This document shows, piece by piece, positions 23,441 through 36,044 of a stretch of DNA of 64,000 nucleotides. Made by a program: the position numbers and the translations under genes. The notes beneath the pieces are model-generated. The model was not told the origin of the DNA, made no database searches, and saw only the letters and a list, made by a program, of their open reading frames with translations. The DNA comes from Ctena decussata (taxonomy: Eukaryota; Mollusca; Bivalvia; Lucinida; Lucinidae): assembly GCA_963989385.1 (NCBI GenBank), contig OZ022500.1, positions 109,285,842 to 109,349,841 of the forward strand. The letters run 5' to 3'. How positions within the stretch are numbered: position 1 is the stretch's first letter; each line of letters opens with the position of its first letter.

Positions 23441-24106
23441 TTCTTTTTGTGGGGCACGTGGCAGTATACGCCAAGCTGTTTAATTATGGGGTCATCTTAT
23501 ACGGCTGAGCTAAAATCTTGCATGTCTTGTGCACTTTCTAAGCTGCTTGTTGAAGGCGAAGCCCATTAAACTTGTTATCTATTCTGCTGCTTTATTGGTT
23601 TAAGATCAGCGGCTGAAACAGGCAGAGTAATTTTCTGAGCTAACATAGCTTGTAATTGTTGTTGTCTATCTGAAAGTTTTGATTCTGTGATGTTATAATG
23701 CTGCTGTAGCCTGGGTTGGCTCAGAAATCTTTGTATTAATAATATTTGTTTTTGTGCTATTTTTCTGGCTTGTTTCTTAAAAGTTTGTATTGTTTGTACT
23801 GTTATTGATGCTCAAACGCTCATATACCTGTCCGGTTTTTATTTACTCGGACAAATGCACTTGCCCTATCGGGAGGCGTTGTATAAAACTCTCTCTCTAT
23901 CTCCCTCTCTCTCTCTCTCTCTCTCTCTTCGGTTATCGCAAGCTCTGTGGCGACCTACCTGGGAAATTTGCTTCCAGCTCGTGTTGTCGCGCTAACTGTG
24001 TTTTACTTAATGTTACCATTCCCCGTTTGTTATTGTATGTGGAATGAGGAATTTTATTGTATCAATTCCCTTCTATTGCCGTTTCACACTACCCTGAATT
24101 GCGAAA
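23441..24106. other. Unassigned sequence with a (CT)n tract
   Basis: A CT microsatellite occupies about 23,890-23,930. No gene or further repeat family recognised. Confidence 0.5.
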
Positions 24107-24177
24107 AGGGTAGACCTAGATCAGATCATATTACACCTTTAGGAGCAGTTTGGTCTTGGTCTACATTGTTTGTTCAA
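24107..24177. repeat. ~70-bp hairpin repeat, diverged
   Basis: Two arms, GTAGACCTAGATCAGA and GGTCTACATTGTTTG, flank TTAGGAGCAG. It is a diverged member of the short hairpin family whose best copies are at 48,863 and 50,819. Confidence 0.55.
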
Positions 24178-25715
24178 GAATCTCTGTCCAAATAATTACA
24201 GTTACCTGTGTTACGGTTTCTGGTTTGAAAATCGGAGAGTTTCCAGCAGTTTCTTTTGTAACTTTGTTCAGAGCGATTTTTCTAAACTTTCATCATGTAA
24301 TGTTTTAAATTAACTTTGCATAATCCAGTTATTTCTGATTGATCACTCTCTCTAAAAGGCTTGAGATAATAATAACCAACGCTGAAAACTGCATTAGTTT
24401 TGGTTGTATTACATTTATGAATAGCAATCCACAACAACATTGGCATTTTAAAGCTCAACTGCTTTTGTAGTGGCACTTCAATAGCCTTATTGTAGAACCC
24501 GGCTTTTATGGCGACGCAGGTAGAGTGGTTTGGTCTTTTATGAAGTTAAGCAACGGAATGATGGCTTTATGCCAAAAGTTTCCCTTCTGAGATTACTAGA
24601 AACTACTGGTCGCTTTCACTCGACGATCTGAAATCACTTTCTGTTTATCTCGAATCACAGTCTATAATTTTGAATTGACTGTTCAATGAACGGCATTGAA
24701 AGAAATAAAGCATTTCTAAAATTTTAAGGTTCGAGCTTCAACGTTTCCCTGCATTTTTAAGATGTATGACTCTGCTGCCATAGTTTGGCAGCCATTATTA
24801 CATGGAAAACAGTTTAGTTGCATAATTTCTGCTTCTGTGTAGGTGAACCCCATCGCCAACGGGGAATAGTTACACATGATTAGTGAAAAGTTGATTTGAA
24901 AAAAAGTTAGGAACTGATATAATAACATTCCACCAGAAACAGCATTTGAGGGCATATTTTACGGCGGCCTGAAAACTGACTGTCAGGTCCCTTACCGTAA
25001 AAAGTACGGGGTAGTACCGTTACTTTCAAGAATTAAGTAAAAGCTTGTTTTAAATCCGCATTTGAATTCTTATTGCTTATAAAGATATTGAATACATTTA
25101 AAGCAACGTTTTATACAATTGCAGTCGGCTTCTATTAGCCCACTTATTACGATAAAAGGTCTGGCAGCCAGCTGCCAGTTCTTTTACGGTAAAATCTACG
25201 GGATTCTTTTACAGTGTACGGAAAGACATGGAAGTGGCCACAAAGCCAACGATCTGTTGAATACAAAACAAGCAAAACCAAATAGAAGGATTAACCTCTA
25301 GCCCTGACCTGACTTTATATTTGCCTCGTTTTTTTTTTTTTTTTGTTTTTTTTTTCTCTTTTTTTTTTTGCGATTTTTAGTTTCAGGGACTGGCGAAGGC
25401 TATTGAAAAATCGCATAAACTTAGCGCTCCTACAAGTCATTTTTTGATTTGATTTGTATTGATCAACACCAGACAAACATCACAATTTTCGGAATTCATT
25501 ACATCTAACTTATTTCCTAAATTTCCGGAACAGACATCTCGTTTTTATCATATTACTGGCTGTATAATTTTCGATTTAATAATCATTATATTCAACGATT
25601 CACGCAGGGAATAAACTATTCCATGTTAACTCTTTAAGCGCAAAATTCACATCTGCAAAATTTCAAAAAATGTCTTGTCCAAGAAATTTCATATTGAGAA
25701 TTTAAAGACTTTAGG
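24178..25715. other. Unassigned sequence
   Basis: AT-rich with T-runs at 25,329-25,370. The phrase TACCGTAAAAAGTACGGGG near 24,995 and TTTTACGGTAAAATC near 25,183 are small local palindromes. No gene supported. Confidence 0.4.
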
Positions 25716-25785
25716 GCAAACATTGTTGGTCAAGATGAGGCGGCTCATCATGAGACGCCTCATCAGGATCTACGCTGTTTGCAAA
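25716..25785. repeat. ~70-bp hairpin repeat
   Basis: The arms begin GCAAACATTGTTGG and end CTACGCTGTTTGC, with an inner palindrome GGCGGCTCATCATGAGACGC then CTCATC. It belongs to the same family as 50,819-50,884. Confidence 0.75.
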
Positions 25786-26989
25786 TTCTGCTATTTTCGC
25801 CACTGGTGCTTAAAGTGTTAATGGTTTTTCTACAAACTAAGTTTAGCGTTAGAGAAATACTGTTGTTGGACGCATTTGAAATTATAATATTCTGTATATT
25901 AGGGAAAGAGAGTGAATCACAAAGTTTCTGTATGTTTGTCTTTTGTATTTGCAAATCAGATACATATTGTATCAGAAAGAAAATGGTCATGGCAGACAGC
26001 GATGATATTATGAAGTTAACCTGTAGTTATCATCCCAGTCATAACGTTGAATCACTGTTGATTCAATGTTGATTCAAAGTTGGGTGCCCGCTGGGACGCA
26101 TCACAGACACACTGTCTAGATCCGGCATCACTGTAAATCTGTCTAACGGTTACTTCTTCGACTGTGGCATCTCCAGAGACATACTTACAGTAGGTGGGAA
26201 CAGAGAAGACTGCGGTCAGCCTGCGCATCTGTGCCTTCCATGTTACCACCAACAAAGTATGACTCATAATACCATTTCACTTTCGATGTCGGTCAGGGAA
26301 AGCATACATTGTATGTTTTTGCAGGCCGAAGTGGGTAGTAACACTGACTAAACCATGTGGATGCCCAGGCTAATCTGAGTAACCGCTGCCCGAACATGCT
26401 ATAAGACCAGTTTTCGTGTACCCACAATATGGGTATGATTACGGATTAGATAGCTGTTTTCAGGAAGTCATAATAGTCATTATTATATCTGCGTCCAACT
26501 TATCGTTTGATCGACACATTCTTTATTCTGTCATATTGCTAACTATACAGTATTCTATTCGATGAATTTAATTATTTCTTGTATGCCAATAACGCAATTA
26601 CTTAATAGAATAAAGCATTTGCTGCACTTCCACTATTGTCTATGTACCGCTTTTGAAGCTCGTGAATGCCAGATTAAGTCCAAAAGATTGCTACGAAACT
26701 ACACTGGTTCCTGTCGATGCACCATAGTGCTATAATATGAAATAAATGAAGTAGATCTTCATGCTAATACTGTCACAAAGCTGACTCAGCGGGCACATTA
26801 CGTCAAAATGGCGCATCGACGTCAATACGACGTCATTCCACGTCATGTGCCTACTGGGGATGTCATCTTGGCCTACAGTGGCGTTTGTGTACATCTGCAA
26901 AGTCTTCTTAAGTCCTTTGTTGTTTGTCAATATAATACTTGCACTCTCTTGGACTAAACTGTACAATGCAGTGCGTTTTATGACACAGG
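25786..26989. other. Unassigned sequence
   Basis: No gene recognised. A block near 26,800 (CGCATCGACGTCAATACGAC then GTCATTCCACGTCATG) has several TGACGT/ACGTCA-like sites, but no promoter context was found. Confidence 0.4.
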
Positions 26990-27330
26990 GACTTGGTCGA
27001 TAGAATCAAGTTGTTGTATTGCATTTTAATAACGATGTTGGCCCGAGGGAGAGGGGTTTCTAATAATTATGTTTGCCCTGGGGAGAGGGGGCTCAGCGGA
27101 ACGTATCCATGCCCGGACTCATCTCCACCCTTGGCACGGCGTCTATCACAACTTGTACATGTACCTCTCCTCTGCGACAGCGGTCCTCTCCAGGGTCACA
27201 ACGTAGCAGGCTGTTCGCCACGTGGCTGGCTTGCCATGCTGTGTGGCGCTGTCCTTCCAGTACAGTGTGGCTGTCTTATGATTCCGATCATGTTCCGCTG
27301 GAGAAAACAACGACAGAATGACTGACTGAC
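26990..27330. other. GC-rich island with overlapping open frames, unrecognised
   Basis: This ~330-bp stretch is much richer in GC than its surroundings. It holds 64-110-codon open frames in three frames, which is what GC-rich sequence with few stops would give. I do not recognise any domain. It could be a fragment of a coding exon or of a mobile element. No flanking splice sites were convincing. Confidence 0.35.
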
Positions 27331-29231
27331 TGATTTAACATTACCAGGCACCGTAGGCGCGTGGAGGCAACACCAAATGAAGAAATGCAATTCAGATGCA
27401 ATTAAATACCTACTCCGCGGCTTTCAATATACTCGTTTCGGGGGGCACTGAAATCATTTCGCCACGCGCAGCTGTGTTATCCTGGGCTTATTGGTTTCGA
27501 CGCCCTTAAGCCTTATTTGACAGATTGTTTATTTCTCAAGCTTCACACATTTTCTTTACTTAGTGTAAAACAATCAAGAACTACTAGAACATTGTTTAAT
27601 ACTGTCAAAATATTCCTGATTCAACTGCCTTGAGAAAGAATTGGAATGAAACCAGACAACATGATAGTTTACACTCATATGAAATGACGCCTCTAATAAA
27701 GTTTTATTTTTCTCACAAGACTGTAGCAATTGTACAAAATTAAGGCAATTTTAAGAATTTAGGAACACTAATGAGTCGTTGAAACAGACAAAAAAGGAAT
27801 TGTTGTTCTGTGACTTGTGTTTTTATCTATAAATATGTACCCAATTTTGAAAATGGCCGCCATGACAGCGTCTCAGGTTTATGGGGCAATGTGACTGAAG
27901 CACTATTTTTCATACTTGGATGGAGACATGTGCCATGCATATATTCTAAAGATAATATGTAAGGTCAGAATAAATTATTTTGCATGATATAAATTATATT
28001 TGGCATCTCAGAAGTAAGAAGTTAGCCACTCCTAAATTACTTCTCCTTCAAGTTGTTGAATACTCTCATATAAGACCAAGCATACTTTTGAAAAGCAATA
28101 TTTGTATCTAGCAGTATTCCATCCATATTAAGGCATGTGGCTCAATGACCAGCTAACACTGCAGCCGAAGAGCTTGGTTTTATACAAATAAAATTTGATA
28201 ATCTAAAAAGCTTGAGTATCCTTTCAAATCAGAAAAGTGTCTTTCGAATTTTATGGAAAAACAGCACTATTCAAAGTAAATTGGGTACAGCTTTCCTCGA
28301 AAACCTATGTTTTTTTTTTCTAGTTGACCACTCAGGTTTAATCAGGGAATATTAACAGATCCTACTAACAATTATTCTATGAAAGTGGCGTCAAATTAGA
28401 TGAGCGTCAAAACACATAACAGGACGCAATAAATCGGTCTTGTGGCAAATAGTTGTCCAATGATATGAAATCGCATTTATAATTTGTTCTTATTGTCAAA
28501 ATCGATGCTGTGTGAGTGGTTATTGTTGTAGCTGGATTGAACAATTAAGTTTCTGATGAACCTATGCAGAACAAAGACGGAGGGTTGGTCGACCACAAAC
28601 CGGTTAAACCTCCCAGTAATTTCATTGCTGGTCCTTCTGTTTGGTTCTTCTTAATTGCTTTATGTATTGTTTGTTGCTATGTCTGTTGTTGATATGATTG
28701 TGATGCTGAAGCTAGCCCGGTTACCACCTACATGGGAAATGGCTATTCACACACCTGACTAGTGGCTACCGCTGGTGATGTATTTGGTGGTGTCTAACTT
28801 TGTGTTGGGTGGGATCAGGGATCGAATTGTGTCATTTCCTGAGAATTTTCCAACTAACTTTTTTATGTATCGCTTGTCCTCGAAAGGCAGGTGCACTTAC
28901 GCACTGACTATCAAACGGTGACACGATATAGTGCCATATTTTTGTAACCAATGAAGTGATGCATGCTCAGACTAATCTGAATATTCACTGTTTATATGCG
29001 CCTGATCCATATTTTCTTGTGACGTAGATTAAATGCGGCCATAGTAAGAAGCTGGATATATGGCCAGACACACGGTGCCAGGTGTAACTATGGATACATT
29101 CCGTTGAGCCACCTAGGGAACATCTTTACTAGAATTGAAACAACAACAACGAAGGTGAAAATAAGAACTAATAACTTATTCCTTTGGAAAAGCTGAATAA
29201 GATCACAATGCACATGAATTCATACCATATA
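27331..29231. other. Unassigned AT-rich sequence
   Basis: I see no gene or named repeat in this 1.9 kb. Open frames are short. Confidence 0.4.
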
Positions 29232-29455
29232 CAGTTGATTCTCGTTATCTCAAACACCTATATCTCACAGTACCCTCATACATCAAGGAATTTATTTTGG
29301 ACACATTTGCTAGTTTTCTTTACATTTCATTTGAACTCTTCAGGTGATCTCCAACTACTGGTATCTCAAAGTAAATTTTCTGGGACCAGAAAATTTACTT
29401 TGAGATACCAGTAGTTGGAGATTAACTTCAACTTTGAGATATCGAGAGTTGGCTG
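29232..29455. mobile_element. 224-bp MITE with a perfect central palindrome
   Basis: The ends CAGTTGATTCTCGTTATCTC and GAGATATCGAGAGTTGGCTG are inverted repeats of the type seen in pogo/Tc1-like MITEs (CAGTCAACTCTCG...). TA precedes the left end. The centre is a palindrome of about 36-bp arms around TTTTCTGGGACCAGAAAA. The same internal sequence builds the satellite at 61.5-62.0 kb. Confidence 0.82.
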
Positions 29456-29984
29456 TTTTCCATGTATAACTGATTCTGGTCTAAAAAAACTATGGGAAAC
29501 TGGTGACAATAAAGACGCATAACGATTTATTTATTGCTTGCGGAGTCTCAGAAAAAGCACATAAATGCAATGACAGACCTTTATTCATTATTTATTCTGG
29601 AGGAAACACGGTTTTAACTCTATTGCACTGAATACTGCACGCAATATCAAAATAAAGTCGTTGTATTTGCAAAGTCAGACCACACGAATCTGTCAAATTA
29701 ATATTAATTCAAACAAAAGTGTAGCTCTTTTGCGTGGTTCAAAAGTAAAGCTGTATAATGAATTCTGTTGGCCAGTCGTGCCTGTTCATCTTAATCGACA
29801 CATCAGCAGCAGAAATGGATTTATGGAAAAAAACATTATGGATTGAAAAATCAAAATTTTGTAGCTTTATTACCACTACATCACATTCTGAGCAAATAGG
29901 CAATTGGCTTACAGGGTTTGCAAATGGAGACAACGTAAGACGTCGCTTTGCAGAGAAAGATCACGTCCCCTTGCCTGGATTGGT

Positions 29985-30260
29985 GCCGGGCCGGGTAGCG
30001 CAATCGGTAGGACACCTGACTCGTGAGTCAGAGGTCCTGGGTTCGAATCCCGGTCTGGCCACATACTTTCGTTTCTCCTTCCGCTGATTCAAGAAGGGCA
30101 GATGTCAGTTACTGGCGAAAGTATGTGCACTTAGTACTGGTTAACCGCTTAGGAGGTCTAAGCCTGCCCAGGAATAGTGTGGTTAGGTTAACTGACCGTC
30201 CCTACATGACCTTAGTTGTTTACCGTGGACGTTAAGCATCAAATCAACCAACCAACCAAA
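29985..30260 (+). mobile_element. tRNA-derived SINE, independent insertion
   Basis: It is nearly identical to the four array copies but inserted at an unrelated site, with its own 11-bp target duplication CCTGGATTGGT (29,974-29,984 and 30,262-30,272). Box B GGTTCGAATCC is intact. A few head differences (GTAGGACACC, CGTGAGTCAG) show it is not a product of the array. The perfect duplication indicates a fairly young retrotransposition. Confidence 0.93.
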
Positions 30261-30290
30261 TCCTGGATTGGTCCAGTGATGTGAGAGTAG

Positions 30291-30292
<2 letters not shown>

Positions 30293-30372
<80 letters not shown>
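30293..30372 (+). repeat. (GT)n(CT)n microsatellite
   Basis: About 25 GT repeats run directly into about 14 CT repeats just downstream of the SINE. Confidence 0.95.
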
Positions 30373-30375
<3 letters not shown>

Positions 30376-31548
30376 GTCAAATGACACAGCGCATATTGTT
30401 TTGGGATTGACTTTGAGTGTCTACGCTGAGAAGATTCTTGTAGTCAAATGCCGTTAAAAATTATATGGGTTTCTTCTTGACAATATCTGATTACACTGAG
30501 ACAAATGTCGAAAACAGATGAGTGGCGTTGTATATATTGCGACTAGACGCAATAGTTCTTAATAATTTAATTTGTATATATCATTGGTTACTCTAAACAG
30601 TCTAGGCCTGTCTTCTGGTCCAGTCTTGATCGTTTCTATCAAAAAATAAAGAATAGGAACTTTGTCATTATTTGTATTGTTCAAATAAATTGATAAACTT
30701 CATCGCCGCGTTAAGGCTAACTCGCCTACTGTATGTGTTACTGCATTTATTTGATTCCATACATAATATCTAGACTAATGTGCGTATGTCATTTACAAAG
30801 ATTTTTAGGCACACTCTGTTTTCAGATAAACCTCCATAATTCCCGTACTGCGCAGATCCCCTGGCAACCTGCCTACGTTCCCGTCTTACACTAAGGCCTA
30901 TAAAAGTAACTGGAAATATAAGTTGTCCTCTTCTCTTGCAACTATCAGCCCTTTAAATTCCAGAGATAAAATTGTATTCTAATATCAAAAGTTGCAAGAA
31001 AAATAATACTTTTAGACTGTTTACCGGCAATTTCCAATAACAGTCTCTACTGCCAAATTTTGACTGGAAAACATAACAAAACCCGCTTTTTCATAGCTTT
31101 AATCTTGTCATTGTCATCTTAGCTTTAAACCGGGCTTTAAGTTGTTAATACTAGGAACAGAAAGTTGATCAAAATATCCCGTCTTTATATTAAATAAGAC
31201 ATTGCCACTGTGTTTTTTATGTGTATGGATACATCTACATGTTTTGCGCCATTTTTACAAAAGAAAACAACTTTTGCGACTCCCTCTTTACTTGCGTGGA
31301 CGATGTAGCCCTTCCAAAATGGATTCTACTTTTAAAGGAAAGAAATTACCACTAGAGGAGCAGATTCTGTCTTTTAAGAGTTGACCCCATTTAGAAGGGA
31401 GGCAAAATAAAAATTGCGGAGTTGTTTCCCTGATCCCGTTCACCTCAAGATGAAGCGAAGTGAATGCTAACTATTCTTCAACCAATTTTAATGGTCTTTA
31501 TCTAATTCATACAATATTCATCATCACAATTAAGCAGGTAAGTTTGGT
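30373..31548. other. Unassigned sequence
   Basis: No gene or repeat recognised. Confidence 0.4.
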
Positions 31549-31556
31549 AAGGCACT

Positions 31557-31820
31557 GTCACCTCGCAAAATGTTATAAACGCACAAAATGTTATAAAATT
31601 ATACATTTTGCTTTCCTATAACTATTATAACATTGTGTGTTGTTATAAGGTTATAACGTTATAAGGGGGTGGGGAGGGGATGTGGGTGGATGAAGAAATT
31701 TATAACATTTTGCTTTTTAATTAGTTTTGAGATTCGACGCAAAATGTTTTAAAGTTATAACAATTTGCGTTGCAATAACTTTATAACATTTTGTGTTTTT
31801 ATAACATTTTGCGGGGTGAC
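31557..31820. mobile_element. 264-bp MITE, TIR GTCACCTCGCAAAATG, 7-8-bp duplication
   Basis: The terminal inverted repeats are about 45 bp: GTCACCTCGCAAAATGTTAT on the left and ATAACATTTTGCGGGGTGAC on the right. The inner part repeats the TTATAACATTTTG phrase. AAGGCAC flanks both ends (31,549-31,555 and 31,821-31,827), with the eighth base differing. An 8-bp duplication would fit the hAT superfamily. Confidence 0.85.
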
Positions 31821-31828
31821 AAGGCACA

Positions 31829-32085
31829 AATATGATAGTATCTGTTAGAAAGTAATGTAAAAAGGCAATGATCAGGAGTAGCATCGTTCCTAATTAAAGC
31901 CATTCTTCCGATAATTACGATGTCAAAGAAGTGAAATAGACAGTTTGCAGGGACACTATCTTAAAATTTACCGTAAAAACCCAAAGCATTGGAACACCTA
32001 AAATAATTACTGTAGTTGTCCTAAAAATGAAACAGTTTTGGTTTCACAATGTAGTAATGCGTCCAATAGGTTCAGATGGAATGAC
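31829..32085. other. Unassigned sequence
   Basis: Nothing recognised. Confidence 0.4.
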
Positions 32086-32087
32086 AA

Positions 32088-32150
32088 ACATTGTAGAACC
32101 TGATCAGGCTGCTTCTTTAGGAGCAGTCTGATCTGAGTCTGCACTGCTTA
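32088..32150. repeat. ~65-bp hairpin repeat, diverged
   Basis: ATTGTAGAACCTGATCAGGC pairs imperfectly with GTCTGATCTGAGTCTGCACT around CTTTAGGAGC. It is a member of the short hairpin family. Confidence 0.6.
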
Positions 32151-33145
32151 TTAAGACTTACTGTCCCAACACTTAGAATTTTTACGATACGTGGTGCAAA
32201 TGAGATTAGAACTGGCTTAGACCTTAATTAAATCAGCATTCAGTTGCTGTCTCTGTTGCTGTCTGTGACATGGCAATTTAATTACCGTACCTACCATGTG
32301 ACTGAACGCCAAAGAAACGCACACAAGTTTATGTTCTTTTTTCTCGGCACTCTCACTAGGCATGTCCAAAGCGATCATTGCTTGGACTATGATTTTCAGC
32401 AGACCACATTGCACAATGAAACTATCATAATTTAAATCTTTCGTAAAAGAGTTATCTCACTTTCTCGTGAAATATTAAATTCTATCGCAAGATTTATCAT
32501 TCCTTTTCCAATAAAGCATATTGTGTTCAGAAACGGTCTCTGATATGCAACTGTTAGAAAAACGTTAAATTCATATGAATGTTATGGTTATTCATTAAAC
32601 GACAGTGCTATTAAATCGGTCAATTTTCAAATTACCTCCCTTTGTATTGAACAAATAGTACTTTTTGAAGCCCGATAACGGCACTGTTTATGGCTACACG
32701 CTGCAGTTTCTTTTATGAATGAGTTTATGTGTTGCGTTTTACTACAGTATCATTACTGATACAAAGTTTTTCCTTTTCTGTTTGGAAACATCAGAGTTAA
32801 AATGTTTAGTGGAAACCCCTAAAAGTGAACTGTCTGTTTTAGCTTTCTTGATACCTAACTTTCCTTGTCTTGTTTTTCAAGAATTAAGGACAGTCCAAGA
32901 AAAAAAAAAGGATTATAGCGAATTTTCTTCTGATAAAGAGATTCACAATCGCAGGTAAATCGTGATTCACAAAGATTCTGTAGTTGAGAAGATTGCTTGT
33001 TTTTGTAACTTTTAATTTTATTCCATCCTGAAAGTGTTGGTGTCACAGTTAGTGTAAGAGCTATTGAGGATTTCAGGTATTCTTGTTCTCAAAAACTCAT
33101 GGACACGTCAAACTAACAAGACAAAAATCTGCGAATTTAATATAT
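32151..33145. other. Unassigned sequence
   Basis: No gene supported. A 79-codon frame near 32.72-32.96 kb has no recognisable domain. Confidence 0.4.
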
Positions 33146-33381
33146 GAGCCGCGACGCGAGAAAACCAACAATGTGGTAGTGCGCCCAGCGCAGACTATGA
33201 TCAGCCTGGGCATCTACCCAGTTTGATAAGACTTTTCGTTAAAGGCTCAAAGGGTAGCTAAGGGTCTAAGCTACCTACATGCGGACAGCGAAGACTCTGA
33301 TCAGACTGGGCGGATGCCCAGGCTGATCTGAGTCTGCGCTGGGCGCACAACCACATTGTTGGTTTTGTCTTGTCGCGGCTC
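33146..33381. mobile_element. 236-bp MITE, GAGCCGCGAC family, copy 1
   Basis: The left end GAGCCGCGACGCGAGAAAAC is inverted at the right end (TTGTCGCGGCTC). ATAT flanks both sides. The interior has two hairpin modules around GCCTGGGCAT and CAGACTGGGCGGATGCCCAG. Further copies lie near 57.6, 58.2, 58.75 and 62.0 kb, with a half copy at 36.6 kb. Confidence 0.88.
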
Positions 33382-33536
33382 ATATATACTTTTTGTGCGT
33401 TTCTTTTGGCGTTTAGTATATATACGAAAAGAAATGCCTTAGTCCCGCTTATAAGTGACAAGCTCCATAGTCCCGCTTATAAGTGACAAACTAAATAAAA
33501 CACAGTCTTTCCAACAGGAAGTAGTTAAACGTGTTT

Positions 33537-34556
33537 ATGGCAAGCCATTTTACTATTTATTATGGCACGTAGATATCTCATTTATTATATCAGATATCTT
33601 ATATATTATAGAAGATATCTTATTTACTATATAAGATATCTTATATATATAAGATATCTCATATAATAATTAAGATATCTTATATAGTATATTAGATATC
33701 TAATATGCCAATTAAGATATCTAATATGACAATTAAGATATCTAATATAACATATAAGATATCTTATATTCTATATAAGATATCTGCTATAGAAAACAAG
33801 ATATCTTATTTAATTTTTCACATAAGATATCTTAAATGTTATATTAGATATCTTATATGTTATATTAGATATCTTAATTGGCATTTTAGATATCTAATAT
33901 ACTATATAAGATATCTTATTTATTATATAAGATATCTTATATGTAAAATTAAATAAGATATCTCTTTTTCCATATAAGATATCTTATTTCCTACAGAAGA
34001 TATCTTATATGTCATATAAGATATCTTATATACTATATAAGATATCTAGTAAAGGTATATAAGATATCTTTTTTGACTTTTCCATAAGACACAACACAAT
34101 ATATAAGATATCTGATTTAGCATATAAGATATCTTATATGACATATAAGATATCTTATTTAGTAAATCAGATATCTTATATCGGATATAAGATATCTTAT
34201 ATAGGATATGAAATATCTTATTTAATTTTACATATAAGATATCTAATATAATATATTAGATATCTTATATAGTATATTAGATATCTAATATGCCAATCAA
34301 GATATCTAATATAACATATAAGATATCTAATATAACATATTAGATATCTTATATGAAAAATTAAATAAGATATCTCATATCCTATATAAGATATCTTATA
34401 TCCTATATCAGATATCTTATATAGGATATAAGATATCTTATATGTTATATTAGATATCTTAATTGGCATATTAGATATCTAATATACTATATAAGATATC
34501 TACTATACTATATAAGATATCTACTATGCATAATAAATAGTAAAATGGCTTGCCAT
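33537..34556. mobile_element. 1.02-kb foldback built of 21-bp GATATC monomers, 8-bp TSD
   Basis: The termini ATGGCAAGCCATTTTACTAT and ATAGTAAAATGGCTTGCCAT are inverted, and ACGTGTTT is duplicated exactly on both sides (33,529-33,536 and 34,557-34,564). The interior is an array of about 45 monomers of 21 bp, each centred on AGATATCT. The two halves of the array mirror each other, so the whole element can fold back. Because 21 is a multiple of 3, the array reads open in frame as a KIS-type heptad on both strands, which is not a protein. The 8-bp duplication suggests hAT-like mobilisation. Confidence 0.9.
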
Positions 34557-36044
34557 ACGTGTTTGATCTGAATACACTGGTTTCAGCTGCTATCTACGCT
34601 TTGCTGGGTTTATGCTAAAATTGTTTATTTAGGATCGTTTATCCAGTTTTCACCACTTTCACCTGTGAAGTTTGTGTGCTTCTGTTATACTTTGATCCAA
34701 ACGAAATGTCAGGGCGGTAACAAATATGCGCTGGCAATCACTGTCAAATTCGATTAGTCCACTAGAAGATTCGGTAGAATAAGTTTTGCACGCTTGTTCA
34801 AGTTCACTAAGCATAACGCATTGTTATTGTACCTGTTGTCGCCACATTCACTGTCGTGTATGAAAGACGTATCTATGTTCATACAAAAAGTAAGAAGGAA
34901 GGTGCATTTTATTAAGATGATAATGGTGTTCTGGACGCAAGCAAGCAACGTGTACGGTGTGACTAATTCCGCCGCCGCAAGATTCGAACTAGGTAAGCCA
35001 GGTCTTAGCAGACTACGCTTCCGACGTTTATATAACATCATCCCTGTATGCAAAACCTTAAAATAAGAGTCATCATTGTGCCTAAGTCGGGCACACCTTG
35101 CTTTTAAATACTCGCGACAATTCATTTACGCTTTTATTCGCGAATCACTCTCTGGGCTCGCAAAATGAAACATTTCACGAATATTGGAATGCTTAAATTA
35201 TAGGGTGTAAACTGCCAAAGCAATGTTGAAAAACGTCCTATCAAAGGTGACGCACTCTAAATCTGAAAACAACATTGTGCCAACATTGACATGAATACGA
35301 CGACCTTTCAGCGGGATTGTGCCCATTGGATGTTTTGCCGCAACTGCAATAAATGCGACATGCCAAAATAATGCTTTTATACAATGTGCAGATTATTGGT
35401 GTAAAAGCGAAGCACCAGATCAGCCTGTGCATCCTCCCTGTATTTCCTATTTTGTACATGATGGATCCAGACATAAAACATTGTTGGGCCTTTTTTAACA
35501 CAAGCCTGTACATTCTGTACGTTCGAAAGGAAAATATTTGGAACATGAGGACATGCTGTCGTCTCCGTTCACATAGACGATATTTCGATCATAAGGAATA
35601 TACAGAGTGTATTTGGTCACACAGGCTGTAAACTTCGCAAGCAAAGGCTGCTAAGTCCACTTTGCTTCTTATTTTGTTTATTACGTAAGGAACAAAGTGG
35701 ACTTAGTACACTTGGCTTAAGATGACAGGCCCTTAGTATGATCATACATAAAGATCAGGATTGGGCTGTACATGTACTAAGATAACATGTGCGAATAGCG
35801 AAGACTCAGATAAGCCTGTGCATTCATTTCATCCCTATCTATGTATATGGCAAACCACAACTTGTGTTCTTTATTACGTTACTGAAAAGGCGAAACTTAT
35901 TGAACTGAGTGTGAACAAACATGACTCAGGTCAGTCTGTGCATCCTCGCAGCTAATCTGGTAAATTTAAAGAGTAAATGATTGACTTCGAATTAATAGAT
36001 ACCTTATGGATGTGCGAAAAGTAAATAATAAGATCAGCCTGTGT
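34557..36044. other. Unassigned sequence
   Basis: No gene is convincing. Overlapping open frames of 90-123 codons on both strands at 34.75-35.13 kb lack recognisable domains. Several copies of a phrase like GATCAGCCTGTGCATCC (near 35.42, 35.81, 35.93 and 36.03 kb) look like debris of the GAGCCGCGAC MITE core. Confidence 0.4.

Noticed and set aside
26990..27330. Protein-coding exon in the GC-rich island
   Set aside because: Several overlapping frames are equally open and no splice sites or known domain were seen.
33705..34469. Two 83-codon frames (KIS...IRYL heptads) on opposite strands as a repeat protein
   Set aside because: A 21-bp monomer free of stops is open in frame automatically. The same phrase appears on both strands because the array is a mirror image.
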